A stretch of DNA of 64,000 nt, taken from positions 29,094,782 through 29,158,781 of the forward strand of contig NC_065535.1 in the NCBI RefSeq assembly GCF_932294415.1, written 5' to 3'. This stretch comes from Quercus robur. Its lineage: Eukaryota; Streptophyta; Magnoliopsida; Fagales; Fagaceae. The number at the start of each line of letters is the position of its first letter. The first letter of the stretch is position 1. The notes beneath the pieces are model-generated. The model saw only the letters and a program-made list of their open reading frames with translations. It was not told where the DNA came from and searched no databases. Shown one piece after another: positions 25,408-35,808 of this stretch. A program made the position numbers and the translations under genes.

Positions 25408-25741
25408 TGGTGCGGACACGAGGTACAAGCCACCAATTACACACACGTATAGGAGGAAGAGCAAAAAGAAGACGGCCCAACCTGTGGCCTTATGGATGGA
25501 GCCTATTAGTTATTGGGCTTGAGACTAAGCAAGCCTGAGCATTTAATAATTAGGGTTTTTTTATGCATTTTTATTGTTAGCTATTTAATCACTTTTTCTA
25601 ATTATTGTAAGACAATTTTTGAGAATTAAAAAAAAAAAACAAACGTGTGTTTCAGTTTTTGCTTGGTGCTGAGGTGCTAACTCCTAGAGTTTATTTTGTG
25701 GTTTACTTGTTCCATTGAAATAGTGTGGTTGTCCTACGTCA
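25408..25741 (+). repeat. Gypsy 3' LTR
   Basis: 334 bp, same orientation and same termini as 12948-13318. It is followed by AGAAC, the right-hand target duplication, after which Copia LTR sequence resumes. Confidence 0.85.
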
Positions 25742-26202
25742 AGAACAACAACAATTTATGCAGTTCAGCAATAGCCTATGTCCATGGGTGACAACAAAGG
25801 AAATTTTCACTAACAAATTTGGAGAATACAAAGATGATGTAAAGGCACTCTCACATAACCCAAAACCCCAATACACCCAAATAACTCTCTCACAATTAAA
25901 AAGATTAGGGGCTGCACCTAATACAAAGAGTAATTTTTCTCTACATTAAATTTTCTGCATAGCACCCTTATAGAGTTTTCCCTCTAACTAAATCAACAAA
26001 CCAAGACAAATACAAACTGCCACAAAGCACAAACCAAATAGAGAGCTACCTCACAAGCTAATTTACGACACACCAAACTAAAGAGCACAAACCAAAAACC
26101 AAAGGTGTGACACAGCTTTCTCTTCAAAAAGAGCAAAACACAACAATGCTATAGTCATGCACAGGAAGACAAACAATCATTCAAGCCACATGTTAACAAA
26201 TC
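25742..26202 (-). repeat. Copia 3' LTR, proximal part, and PPT
   Basis: It aligns with the Copia 5' LTR (for example AGCAATAGCCTA, CCAAATAACTCTCTC and AATAGAGAGCTACCTCACAA). On the minus strand the LTR starts TGTTAACATGTGGC, directly preceded by AAGGTGGAGATT (26203-26215), the classic plant Copia polypurine tract. Confidence 0.75.
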
Positions 26203-26515
26203 TCCACCTTGGCTTTAATTCGATCAAGCATCACAAACAAAATTTGCAGGCCACCAAATTTAATCAAATTTCTCTCCACCTAGGCAAAACTTCTAACAAG
26301 ACACAAATGTCTCAATTGCCGAGACCAAATTAGAGCTCAACCAAAAGCAAAGTTAAAATCACCCAAAGCTACCTCCAAATGTTCTAATAGGCACCAAATG
26401 CCTGTGAAGATGGTGCCGAATCACCCCAAGATATCTCCGACACGAAACTCCTCCATCACCTCCTACAAAACCCCTAAAGGCTAATTCAAATCATAAACAC
26501 CAATCAAGTCCAAGC

Positions 26516-28054
26516 AATGCTTCAACTTGTGCAATGGAACTGGATTAGTCATCATGCCAATTGGATTATTTGCAATCCCAACGAAACTAACAACATGATG
26601 CTTTTCTAGCAAGCCCCCACCCATTTGTGTGCACATAGTCAAGCATTCCTATTGTTTGACGAACTCCTATGCCAACCTTGACTTTAGTTTGCTCTCCAAA
26701 ATACAATGCTCATGAAATTCTAATTTGTAGGTGTTGATACCCTTTAACAAGTCTTGCTTCCCAAGCCCATGCAAATCATTCTCACCAGCATGTCCCAAAA
26801 GTCAAGAAGTATACGAATCAACCTCCCCAATTATATCAAAAACTGTGGTTACTCCACCTATGACTTTACTCCCTTTGACGAAAGTCATGTTCCTTTGACA
26901 TGTGCCCATCATCACTACCAAAGAACCATATAATACCTTCAAAGTTCCATTCCCAATAATAATATTGAAACCCTTGGATTCTAAAAACCAACTGAGATGA
27001 GATTCTTCTTCAAGTCTGGTACATATCAAACTTCATTCAAAAAACAAACTATTCCATCATGCAACTTCAACTTGATTTTACCCATCCCCAAAATCTCACA
27101 AGTTTGATCATTACCCATGAAAACTGAACCACATTCTAACTCGTCAAGGTTGTAAAACAATTCCCTATTGGGAGACATGAAAGGTACAAGCAGAATCCAT
27201 AGTCCACTCATTTGAATGGAAAACAAATGATGAACCAATCGATGCAAAATCAGAATCCTCATCACTACTACGTACTACAATAATACATTTGCATTGGAAT
27301 CCTTCTTGTCCTTATTCCTCAAAAGAGGACAATCTTTCTTCCAATGCCCCTTATTGTGACAATAGGCACACTCATCTTTCCCAACTTTCTTATTATTAGA
27401 CATGCCTCTAAATGCATCCCTATGGCCCTGCTTAGCTTTCTTATTATACTCATTATTAGCCAAAGCATTGGTCACATCATCAAATTTAATCTCATCCTTT
27501 CCATACAGCAATGTAGTAATCAGATTATCATAAGTATCCGGCAGTGAGTTCAAGAGAAAGAAAGCTTTATCCTCATCACTAATATCAACATCTAAGTTTT
27601 GCAAATCAGTAAGTATTTTGTTATAATTATTCAAGTGCTCAGACATAGAAATATCTCTGCGGTACTGGAAACGGAAGAGCTTCATCTTCAAATACTGCCG
27701 CTTCCTCACACTCTTGGTCTTGTACTGGTCCTCCAATTTCTTCCACAACTCTTTAGCCTTCATCTCCCTCATAACAAAATACTTCTAATCCTCAGCCAAA
27801 TACAAGCGGATGTTGCTGCAAGCTTGTCGATTGATCTTTTCCCAATATTTATCTGACATCCCTTCAGGCTTGTCTTTCAAAGCAATATCCAACTCTTGTT
27901 GAACCAATACATCCATAACTTTGCATAGCCACATGCCGAAATTTTTTGTTCCATCAAATTTCTCTAATTCAAATTTGGCATTAGAAACCACGGTCCTAAC
28001 TGCGAAAGGTTTTGTAGAGGAGTCACAGAACTCACTCGTCATAATTCTTCCCAA
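26516..28054 (-). pseudogene. Copia gag and deleted pol
   Basis: Minus strand. Gag (28054-27275) is a UBN2-type protein with motif KFELEKFDGTKNFGMW and zinc knuckle CAYCHNKGHWKKDC. It is broken by a TAG at 27787-27785. The protease segment (27265-26802) lacks the Asp-Ser-Gly active-site segment: WIL runs straight to PFMSPNRE. A GAG-pre-integrase remnant (about 26820-26750) and the integrase N-terminal part up to DYVHTNGWG (about 26620) follow. The sequence then jumps directly to the RNase H C-terminal tail MMTNPVPLHKLKHCLDLIGV (about 26560-26500). The integrase core and essentially all of RT are missing. Non-autonomous deletion derivative. Confidence 0.75.
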
Positions 28055-28065
28055 TAATCAAATCT

Positions 28066-28409
28066 CCAAACAAATAAAAGAAGAAAACCCAAAAGAAAAA
28101 TAGACACAATCACACAAATGAGATTACCAAGAATTTACGTGGCTCGGCAATAGCCTACATCCAAAGGCCGCGAGGACGAAGAAATTTTTCACTCGCACTC
28201 CCACATAAACCAATTCACTCCAATACAGCCAAATAACTCTCTCCCACAAATACAATGATTATGAACGGTAACTTAAATCAACAAAATCAAACCAAATAAA
28301 AATTTCCACAGAGCACAGAACAAATAGAGAGCTACCTCACAAACTAATTAACGGCACACACACGACACTAGAGAGCACGAACGAACAATTATTGAAGCCA
28401 CGTGTATCA
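28066..28409 (-). repeat. Copia 5' LTR
   Basis: On the minus strand it begins TGATACACGTGGCTTCAATA at 28409, aligning with the 3' LTR start. It runs to about 28066, shortly before the gag ATG at 28054. The inner boundary is approximate. Confidence 0.6.
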
Positions 28410-28459
28410 CGTAAATAAACTAAGCATCAAACCCAATTTACAAGAAAAGAAAGAAATGG

Positions 28460-28701
28460 TTACCTGAGATTATATGAAGGCAAGGATTCATTCACGATAG
28501 CGGCGCCAAAATAAGAAGAGACTACTGGTGTTGAGTCTTTGAGAGAGTATAGAGTATAGACATGGGGTGGGTTTGTTTCATAATTTAGTAAAGCAAATAC
28601 TTAATTAGAGGGTAGTTTAGGCATTGTGAACTTATAAGAAACACTTTTGCCGCCTTTAACGCAAAAATAAAAATATAAAATTTATTCAATTTCGCGCCAA
28701 A
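28460..28701 (-). promoter_or_regulatory. Promoter and leader-exon-like segment with two E2F-type sites
   Basis: TTTCGCGCCAAA (28690-28701, minus RC TTTGGCGCGAAA) fits the E2F consensus TTTSGCGC on both strands. A second site, TTTTGGCGCC on the minus strand, lies at 28511-28502. About 140 bp of non-coding sequence ends in a strong donor, CTCAG|GTAACC, at about 28465-28460 on the minus strand. This looks like the promoter and first non-coding exon of an S-phase-type gene whose downstream exons would lie beyond the Copia insertion. No such exons were recognised in 10470-12880, so it may be an orphan or chance. Confidence 0.3.
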
Positions 28702-29375
28702 TTTTTGGATAATTTGGGTTTATGGTGTTTTTTGTTTAATAAACAATTTGAGTTTAGTTAAACAATATTTACTTATAAGAAATATCATATAAGTTTAACT
28801 CCAAAAAAAAAAAAAAAAAATTAAACCAAAATTGGTAAATTCTTGTTATTTTATTAATAATTCTTTAAATTTTATATAGATTTTTTTATTGTGATTTTTT
28901 AACTTGTTTTTCAAGATTTAAATTAGGAAAATACCAATGGCACTATAATTTTTAATAAATAAATTACCAACGGATATGACAAAGAGTGTGATTCATATCG
29001 TACCACTTGTGCAACATAATAAATGAATATTTTATTACTTTTTTTTTCTTAAAGATATTATCACTTGCACCTACAAATATTTTGTATTAATTAGGTGAAT
29101 AGGAAGAAACGTGCAGTTGCTTTTGCTTATATGTATCCGGGATCCTAAATGGATATGTTTATATGGGATCCTACGAATATAGGTTTACACTGATGTTCAT
29201 GATGTAATGGTTGTTGTCAAAATGCCATCGATATTGGTGCCAAACATGTCCCAAATGATTTAATACTTCTTTCCAAGCATACTAAGGAGAGTTGTCTTAT
29301 CCTTGGTAACTTGGATTAGCTTATAGCTAGTATGCTGCTTGCAATAATGCTACTTTTGTTTCTTTGTATTTTTGG
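28702..29375. other. AT-rich intergenic sequence
   Basis: Poly(A/T) tracts, no coding frame, no transposon ends that I can define. Confidence 0.4.
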
Positions 29376-29570
29376 CTGTGTTTGGTTGCTGTAAAACGTT
29401 TTTTGGAAAATACATATTTTCCGGAAATTAGCAGTTGCTGTAAAACGTTTTCCGGAAAATACATATTTTTCGGAAATGCTAATTTCCGGAAAAGGAAAAT
29501 ATTTCTATGTGTTTGGTTGCATTTCAAAAAATTTTCCGGAAAATATTTTCTGGTGTTTGGAAAAGAAGAA
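29376..29570. repeat. TTTTCCGGAAAA-rich MITE-like repeat
   Basis: GTGTTTGGTTGCTGTAAAACG occurs at the left and TGTGTTTGGTTGCATTTC further in. TTTTCCGGAAAATA palindromes repeat, and GCTGTAAAACGTTTTYYGGA occurs twice within 60 bp. This has the look of a non-autonomous DNA transposon; ends and target duplication are not resolved. Confidence 0.4.
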
Positions 29571-29621
29571 GGAAAACACAAATCCAGAAAAACACAAACC
29601 ACAACCCAGAAAAAAAATCAT

Positions 29622-29645
29622 GCGATCTCGCGAAGGCGAGATCGC
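29622..29645. repeat. Perfect 10-bp-stem hairpin, CG-rich
   Basis: GCGATCTCGC, loop GAAG, GCGAGATCGC: a perfect inverted repeat in otherwise AT-rich sequence. The block AATGATGTTTGGGTATGCTA follows at about 29650 and recurs at about 29737. Confidence 0.7.
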
Positions 29646-29894
29646 GATCAATGATGTTTGGGTATGCTAGATCGCAATCAATGATCTCTATACTTTATTT
29701 GTTTCATTTTATTCAACATTTTCAAAATATGATCCAATGATGTTTGGGTATGCTAGGCTCCAGTTACAGTACACAACTGGAAAGAATTTTATGACATTAG
29801 CTTATTCATTAAACTTGTTGTAAACAACTATGAAAGGATGATCTCTAAATGAATATATTTTATAAATATGCAAAGAATGCTAAGCATCTGCCAT

Positions 29895-32800
29895 CTAAAC
29901 TTTTAGGCTGTACGAGCCCTCTGTACATTGCTCCACTTCTACAGTATTACTACAAGATGTAATGCCTTTTAATGCTCCTCTCTCTAGATGCTCAAGGTAG
30001 TCCATAACAACAGGATCAGTCCAGGGAGCCCCACGTGGAGCATCAACGCCAGCAACCCACCCTAGATGGCCACCTTTGGGTGTCACTATCAACAAACAGT
30101 TCGGATTTTCCTACAACAACAGCAATGGAGATAATAAATAAGGTAAAAATAGGAAACATAAACAGGAGAAAAAAATCCCAAAAAAAAATCGAATTATTTT
30201 AAGCGGCAGTAACAGGAAACTCAAACCTGGTTAGGTTCATGTGATCAAGTGAAATATCTTTTATGTAGAACTTTCCAAAAGAATTAATCCGGAAAGAATC
30301 ATTGTATATAGCAATTAACAAGGTGACAGTCCTTAATTTTACAGGTGACAATTCGAACCCAGCATAAGTCTATTTTTTCTGTTTTTCTTTTCTATTTTCC
30401 CATTTTTAAATAACTTAACCATGTGGCAAGGGGAACTTCAAATGCAGCAAACTTTAAATAGTTACACTAAATCAAAAACAGCCCACAAAACACCAGCCTT
30501 GTTTCTTCCTTTTCCTCCTCTAAATCTTAACCACACGGGGCAGGCTAAATATCATATAGGAGCCTTATCAAGTTCTCCATGGCCATTTTTATCACTTCTT
30601 GTAAGTCAATAAGCCCTTCAAGGTTATTCTCCACAAACAAAAGTTGTTTTCTCAGATTTTTAAATATTGTGTTCCCGGAGTAACGAATCAAGCAGACTGA
30701 CATTTACAAGGGATGGAAGATTACTGTGGGATAACAAATTGAATACTTGGTATGCAATACAAGCTTTGAGTGCTTTTGAATGTTTATTCCTAGGAAACGG
30801 AGCTTGTCCATGTCAAATTGTTTAAAAGTTCTTTTCGAAGTTTCAGGAATAGGGAGAGGAGGTTCCCAAATATTACCGAGTCAGGAAATCACCAAAATAT
30901 TCACAAGTTATTTACAAAACAAACAAATCCCAGCAAGTATAAACAATAATTTGGCAATATCTTATTAAGTTTTTTGGATCTTATAATCTAGTTTTGAGAT
31001 GGTAGGAAGTAGGAAGTACATGGAAGAACAAAACAAATTGGCTTATATTAAATTTTGTAATCCAGATGAGATGTATAATGGTCAAGTTGATCTGGACAAA
31101 GACTTGCGGCAAATTATCTAAACTACAAGCTTTAAAGTGATTAAAATCTCAAAACCTGGAGATTTTGATTGAATTCCCAGCTGATCAACAAAAAGATGAT
31201 TAAACTACTTCTACGATTATGAAATATTGTGGCTGGAAACAGGACCTAGGGGCTACTTAGTATTAAGAATAAAAGTAACTTTTCTAACAGATATTTGAAT
31301 AAAATAAGTCCTTACATGAACGCACAAAGCTAGGAAAACAAGATTTTGTAGGAGAACTTAAGTCATAAGGTAAAGGCTTTGTGGCCAATGAGCTATGGCT
31401 CAAATGGCATGTCCTCCACTTGTAAGAGAAATGTGTGAGGGTGAGATCTTGGGTTCAAGGCCCACTAGGAGCATATGTAATTTACCAATCAAAAAACAAA
31501 AAGGAAAAAAAGGAAAAGCCTTTGTATAGTTAAGTTGATAAATTTGACAATAGCAGTTCGCCATCTTAGGAAGAAGGAACAATTGTGGCTTGAGAGAAAA
31601 ACATAATTTGGTATATAAGGGAATCAAATTAGTATATGGCTTAAGAGACTAAGGAGCAAGCCACAAACCTTGATATCTTCACGAGGGATTCCTCTGGATG
31701 GAGCAATTGGATCATTTGCTGCCTGCACACCACTGAACATGTAAATCTATAGCACATGCAGAATTTCACTCAACACGATTCTTAAATTTCTCTATAACTC
31801 ATGCCTCAGAAATCCATTATTATAGGTAAGCACAAACAGTTCAAAACATAGAGGGTGAGGCCATTGGTGGAATATCATGTGGGTGCACGATTTATGTATT
31901 TACCATTTTACCTATGTATGTGTGTGTGTGTGTCTGTACACCAAAGATGACCAAAGTCTGAACTGAAAAAATGTGTGCTCATACAGTTCGACATTGTTAG
32001 ACATGGGGTTCAGGAAACATATTTTTAGAAGTGTATAAGTCGTAAAGAAATTACCTGAATGCAAAGCAAAGGTATGCGAACATGCATTATTGTGTCTGAA
32101 CTACTAGAATTGGAGTAGTAGTCATCCACTGACTTGAAACCAAATGAAACTGTGAAGTTTTAAAAGGTGTTGTAAGACCATGACATACCATTATATCCAT
32201 AAACAAAATTCCACTCTCAAGTTCAAGAAACACATACCACGGGTCAGTCCTTGATCAAAATCCCTAACAGACTTTGCATTGGCAGCCAATGGGATATTGT
32301 ATTCACCACCTATGTCTTCAAAGAGAAGAGCATGACTGCAAAAACAAAAGATTTCAGGTGACACTTTCTACAAAGATAGAAACAACTCCAAACATAAATA
32401 AGTAGCAAGAACAGAAAATCAATATAACAATGCATTACTTCTTGAAAATATTGCAGAGAGATTTAGCAAGAGCTTTGTCATAGACATTGTTAAAGCCCTT
32501 ATGGAAGTCCTCATCTGCAATGACCAAATTGAAAGGATTACACAGTGACACAGCTCCAGAAAGAGGGGAACTATGAGATTCCTGCAAGTAACACATAACA
32601 AATAAAAAAAAAAACTATATAAATGAAACTGAAGCAGATATACAGTAAAGTGGAAAGAAGCAAGCAAAGAACAATCCATTCCAGGAGTGACTCCTTACAA
32701 CCAGACCAACCAGAAATATGACATCAGATTTCTTATCTAGTTTACAATATTCTTTGTGAAATGGTTTTCTACTACCCGAAACTCCTAATTGGCTTTTCCC

Positions 32801-34808
32801 TTGTCCTTTTGAGCCTCCAAATTGAACAGCATTTGACTAAGAACAGATAAGTGGCATTTGTTAAACATACAATGGAGTAATATCAATGAAGGGGATAGGT
32901 TTCAAATAGTGGACAGAGAACAAGTCAAATGCAGTACAAGGAAAAGAGGAAAAAATCAGTGCAGAGAGGAAAAGACAGGTTGGCCTATGATTTAATGGAG
33001 AATACAGCCTTAGTTAGAGCATAATGGAGAAAAATGATTTTTGTATTTCACATAGTTGTTTGGATTTTAAGGCAATGATGATGAGTTGAGTGGAGCAGAA
33101 AACAAATGGTAATCAAACCAATCAGAATTTATCACCATATTCAATCTTTGACTCACAACTCACAAGGTAGCATTATGCAAAATTAAGACCAAATCTACAT
33201 ATCTCTTCAAGTCAAAAATCACAGAATAAAATAGAGAGAGAGAGTCAAAGAAAGCACGAAACTTTATACAAGAATATAAAATCTTTTTTTTTTTTTGATA
33301 GGTAAAAAAAAAAACTCAAATAACAAACAAGAATGATTTTACAAGAATATAAAATAATTAAAAAAAAGTCAGCTATACACAATGTATATGGATTATGAGG
33401 TTATCCTACCTGACCCAAATAACGAACAAGAATGTTGGCCCCAAGAGACCAACCAACAGCATATAAATTAGCTTTTGGGTACCTAGAAGAAACATGCTCC
33501 ACCACCTCATGCATGTCTCCTATAAACGAAGCTGAATAGAACTGCACCATCAGAGGTGATAATAAGTTAACTAACCACATTATACTTTGTTAGAACTTAA
33601 AGCCTCTCAGAATTCAAAATGTATAATCAATCAAGCTGAGAGTCAAGTGCTAAGGAGTACTACCTGAGGAGTGGTGACAGGGCTATCCCCACAACCTCGG
33701 CTATTGAACACCACCACACGCCAACCTTTGCTTCTCGCTCTAACCAACATGTGCCTCACGTACGAGTCCCCGCTCCCTCCCGTTAAACCTGGCTGTAACC
33801 ACCATCCATCCATTCAAACCACTAAAATATATACAGAAATTGTTATCGCACACCATGAAGTGCACACACGGTACACACAACACTTGGAAATGGCGTGTTC
33901 AAAATATGATTTCAGTTATAAATTTTAATTTGGTGAAATCTTGCACAATTTTACAATTTAACTGAAATAGTTCGTGTTTTGAACCCATGATTTCAGCTGA
34001 TGCGCGCACACACACTGGCGTGTGATTAACCATGCTCAAATATATATTCACATTTTTTGAATTGGTCACAGGAATTATATAGTAACTCTTTTTTTTTTTT
34101 TTTAAGTTAGAAAAATTATACAATAAATAATTCTTATAACCAAGAGCAAAATTAGCACTTAAAATCTCTCCTCCCCAACAACCGAATTATAAATAATAAT
34201 AACAACATAATTAAATGCCAAACTACTGTTTCAGTCCATGAATTATGCAAAAAGCATATAGATTGAATTGAATGAGTGACTTGTACGCTACGTAATTAAT
34301 CTATACGTGAAGTCGTAAGTGTTACAATTACTAGAGGTAAGAGACGACGAACCAGCAAAATGAGTAGCGGAGAATCGGGTGGCAGCTGACGGTCGTCACC
34401 GGAGACCCAATCGAGGGCGACGGAGCCGTTATCTTTGGTACGGAGGCACTCACGGCGGAGTCTGACGTCAGGGCGGGTCCGGAAGAAGGAGGCGTAGATG
34501 GTCTCCACGTGGCGATTCCACCCGAAGAAAGGAAACGGGTTGTACCGATTTCGGGTCAGGGTCGCGTTGAGAACTGGGAGGATTGACTCGCTTGCTCCGC
34601 CGATGATTTCCAGCGACGGATGAGCCTGAGCTTCGGGAAGGTCACTACTGGGCATTGTGGTGGTGGTGGTGGTGGTGGTGCTGACGTGGACGGCTGAGAT
34701 TTTGCTGGTTTTGATTATTGGGGAGAGAGAGAGAAATGGGTTTGGTGTGGATATAATTGGACTGCGATGGCGGAATGTAGAGAGAGGTGAGACTGAAGTA
34801 GTCGCCAT
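29895..34808 (-). CDS. EMB8: EMB8-like alpha/beta hydrolase (intact, 8 exons, 440 aa)
   Basis: Join of 34808-34353, 33792-33664, 33541-33410, 32581-32439, 32335-32238, 32149-32055, 31722-31669, 30110-29895. All introns are GT-AG and all phases agree, giving 440 residues. It is an 'embryogenesis-associated protein EMB8'-type hydrolase (YheT-like alpha/beta fold). Predicted catalytic residues are Ser227 in the elbow GWSLGAN, Asp355 in NDPIAP and His384 in KGGHLGW. The oxyanion-side motif PGLTGGSGDSYVRH opens exon 2. Residues 1 to about 55 are Ser/Thr-rich with a Thr run (a GGT/ACC microsatellite) and resemble a plastid transit peptide. The natural substrate is not known for most members. The start is the first ATG of the frame. 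Intron 7 contains a SINE. No lesions seen, so I infer a functional gene. Confidence 0.93.
31383..31514 (+). repeat. SINE in intron 7 of the EMB8-like gene
   Basis: Box A (TATGGCTCAAATGG, 31394-31407) and box B (GGGTTCAAGGCCC, 31451-31463, perfect core) are followed by a tail TTTACCAATCAAAAAAC and A-rich sequence. It is flanked by similar direct repeats AAAGGCTTTGT (31372-31382) and AAAGCCTTTGT (31515-31525). Inserted antisense to the host gene. Confidence 0.8.
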
Positions 34809-35808
34809 TTGTGGGCGCGGTTTTTAAAATGTTTTTGGCTGATACCGAAAATTTACGCGAGTAGAGAATATCTACAGTGTACGATACAGCCGCGGTTTTA
34901 AATAAAGAATTCCCGTTGTGGTCTCAAAAACTCTTTAAAATGCGCAACAATTTTTGAAACCGACGTCTGTGGCTGTGTAGAATTAGTGGTTTCAAAGCGA
35001 AATGTGGAACATGTAGCATGTAGTATGTAGTTCACATGTATGTGGTGATACACGTGCAATTAGCACCACTTTTGGGACAGTATTTAGTTTGGCAAATGGA
35101 TTCAATTTTTTGGCAAGGAGAAGAAAATGTATGACTGAATTGGACAATGTGCTGGCTATGCAGCTATCTTTGTTAACTTTGTTCTTTAAAAATCGCATTA
35201 GTGAATTACCATTTTTTTTTTCTTGGATAAATTCACCTACAAATATCATCTAAAAAATTCACCTACCAATACATGTGACACAAATAAATTCACAATTTTA
35301 TTTCAAAATGTTGAATCAATGATTCGTGATAGGCCTATTTGAAAATGATGTTACTTCAATTACAACTTATCACTTTAATAAATTGTGAAAAAATAAAATT
35401 TATGAAAAATTTTGTGTCCTTAGCATTACTCATTCACCTATCCAACTAGATAAGAATGATAAGTCAATTACCTACCAACCACCCATAATTCAAAAATCTT
35501 TGAAGAATCACCCCTTTTATACAATAGATGGATTTTCTCAATATTTATGTTGTGTTTGGATAAAGATATTTGAGTTGAATTTTTACTTCCTAAGTTATAA
35601 TTTGTAAATCTCAAATTTTGATTTTAGTTGTTTGACTTAACAAGAAAGGCATTCAAATTTTTAAAGGGCTTTTGAATTTGGGGTTTTTAAGTATTCAAAT
35701 TCCATGAGAGAATATGTCGTTTGCAAATTCTTCCAAGATTACTACTCTTCATAGTATCACCAATGCTACTACCACTGCACCGTTAATGTTGTTATCGTCA
35801 TCATTGTT
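34809..35808. other. Upstream flank of the EMB8-like gene
   Basis: Probably holds the EMB8-like promoter, though I see no unambiguous TATA box. The rest is AT-rich with no supported gene. Confidence 0.4.

Larger units (their letters stand above)
12948..25741 (+). mobile_element. Chromovirus-type Ty3/gypsy element with inverted tandem internal copies
   Basis: LTRs in the same (plus) orientation bound the element (12948-13318 and 25408-25741), with near-matching 5-bp target duplications AGAAT and AGAAC. The plus strand keeps the PBS, leader and gag N-terminus on the left (13323-15018) and only the last about 145 bp of pol, with chromodomain-like sequence, on the right (25263-25407). Between them, on the minus strand, are copy A (integrase to leader, 15019-20728) and copy B (RNase H to leader, 20729-25262), head to tail with no LTR between them. 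No junction carries an LTR. The element cannot be functional as arranged. Clade within chromoviruses is not resolved. Confidence 0.85.
12881..28409 (-). mobile_element. Internally deleted Copia element, split by a gypsy insertion
   Basis: Read on the minus strand: 5' LTR (about 28066-28409), gag, remnant protease, GAG-pre-integrase and integrase N-terminus, a deletion junction, the C-terminal tail of RNase H, PPT, then the 3' LTR (25742-26202 plus 12881-12947). The 3' LTR is interrupted by the chromovirus-type element 12948-25741. Without that insertion it is roughly 2.7 kb, against about 5 kb for a complete plant Copia. The two LTR copies align recognisably but are well diverged, so it is old. 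I could not fix the inner LTR boundary or a target duplication; no initiator-Met PBS is visible beside the 5' LTR. Confidence 0.75.
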
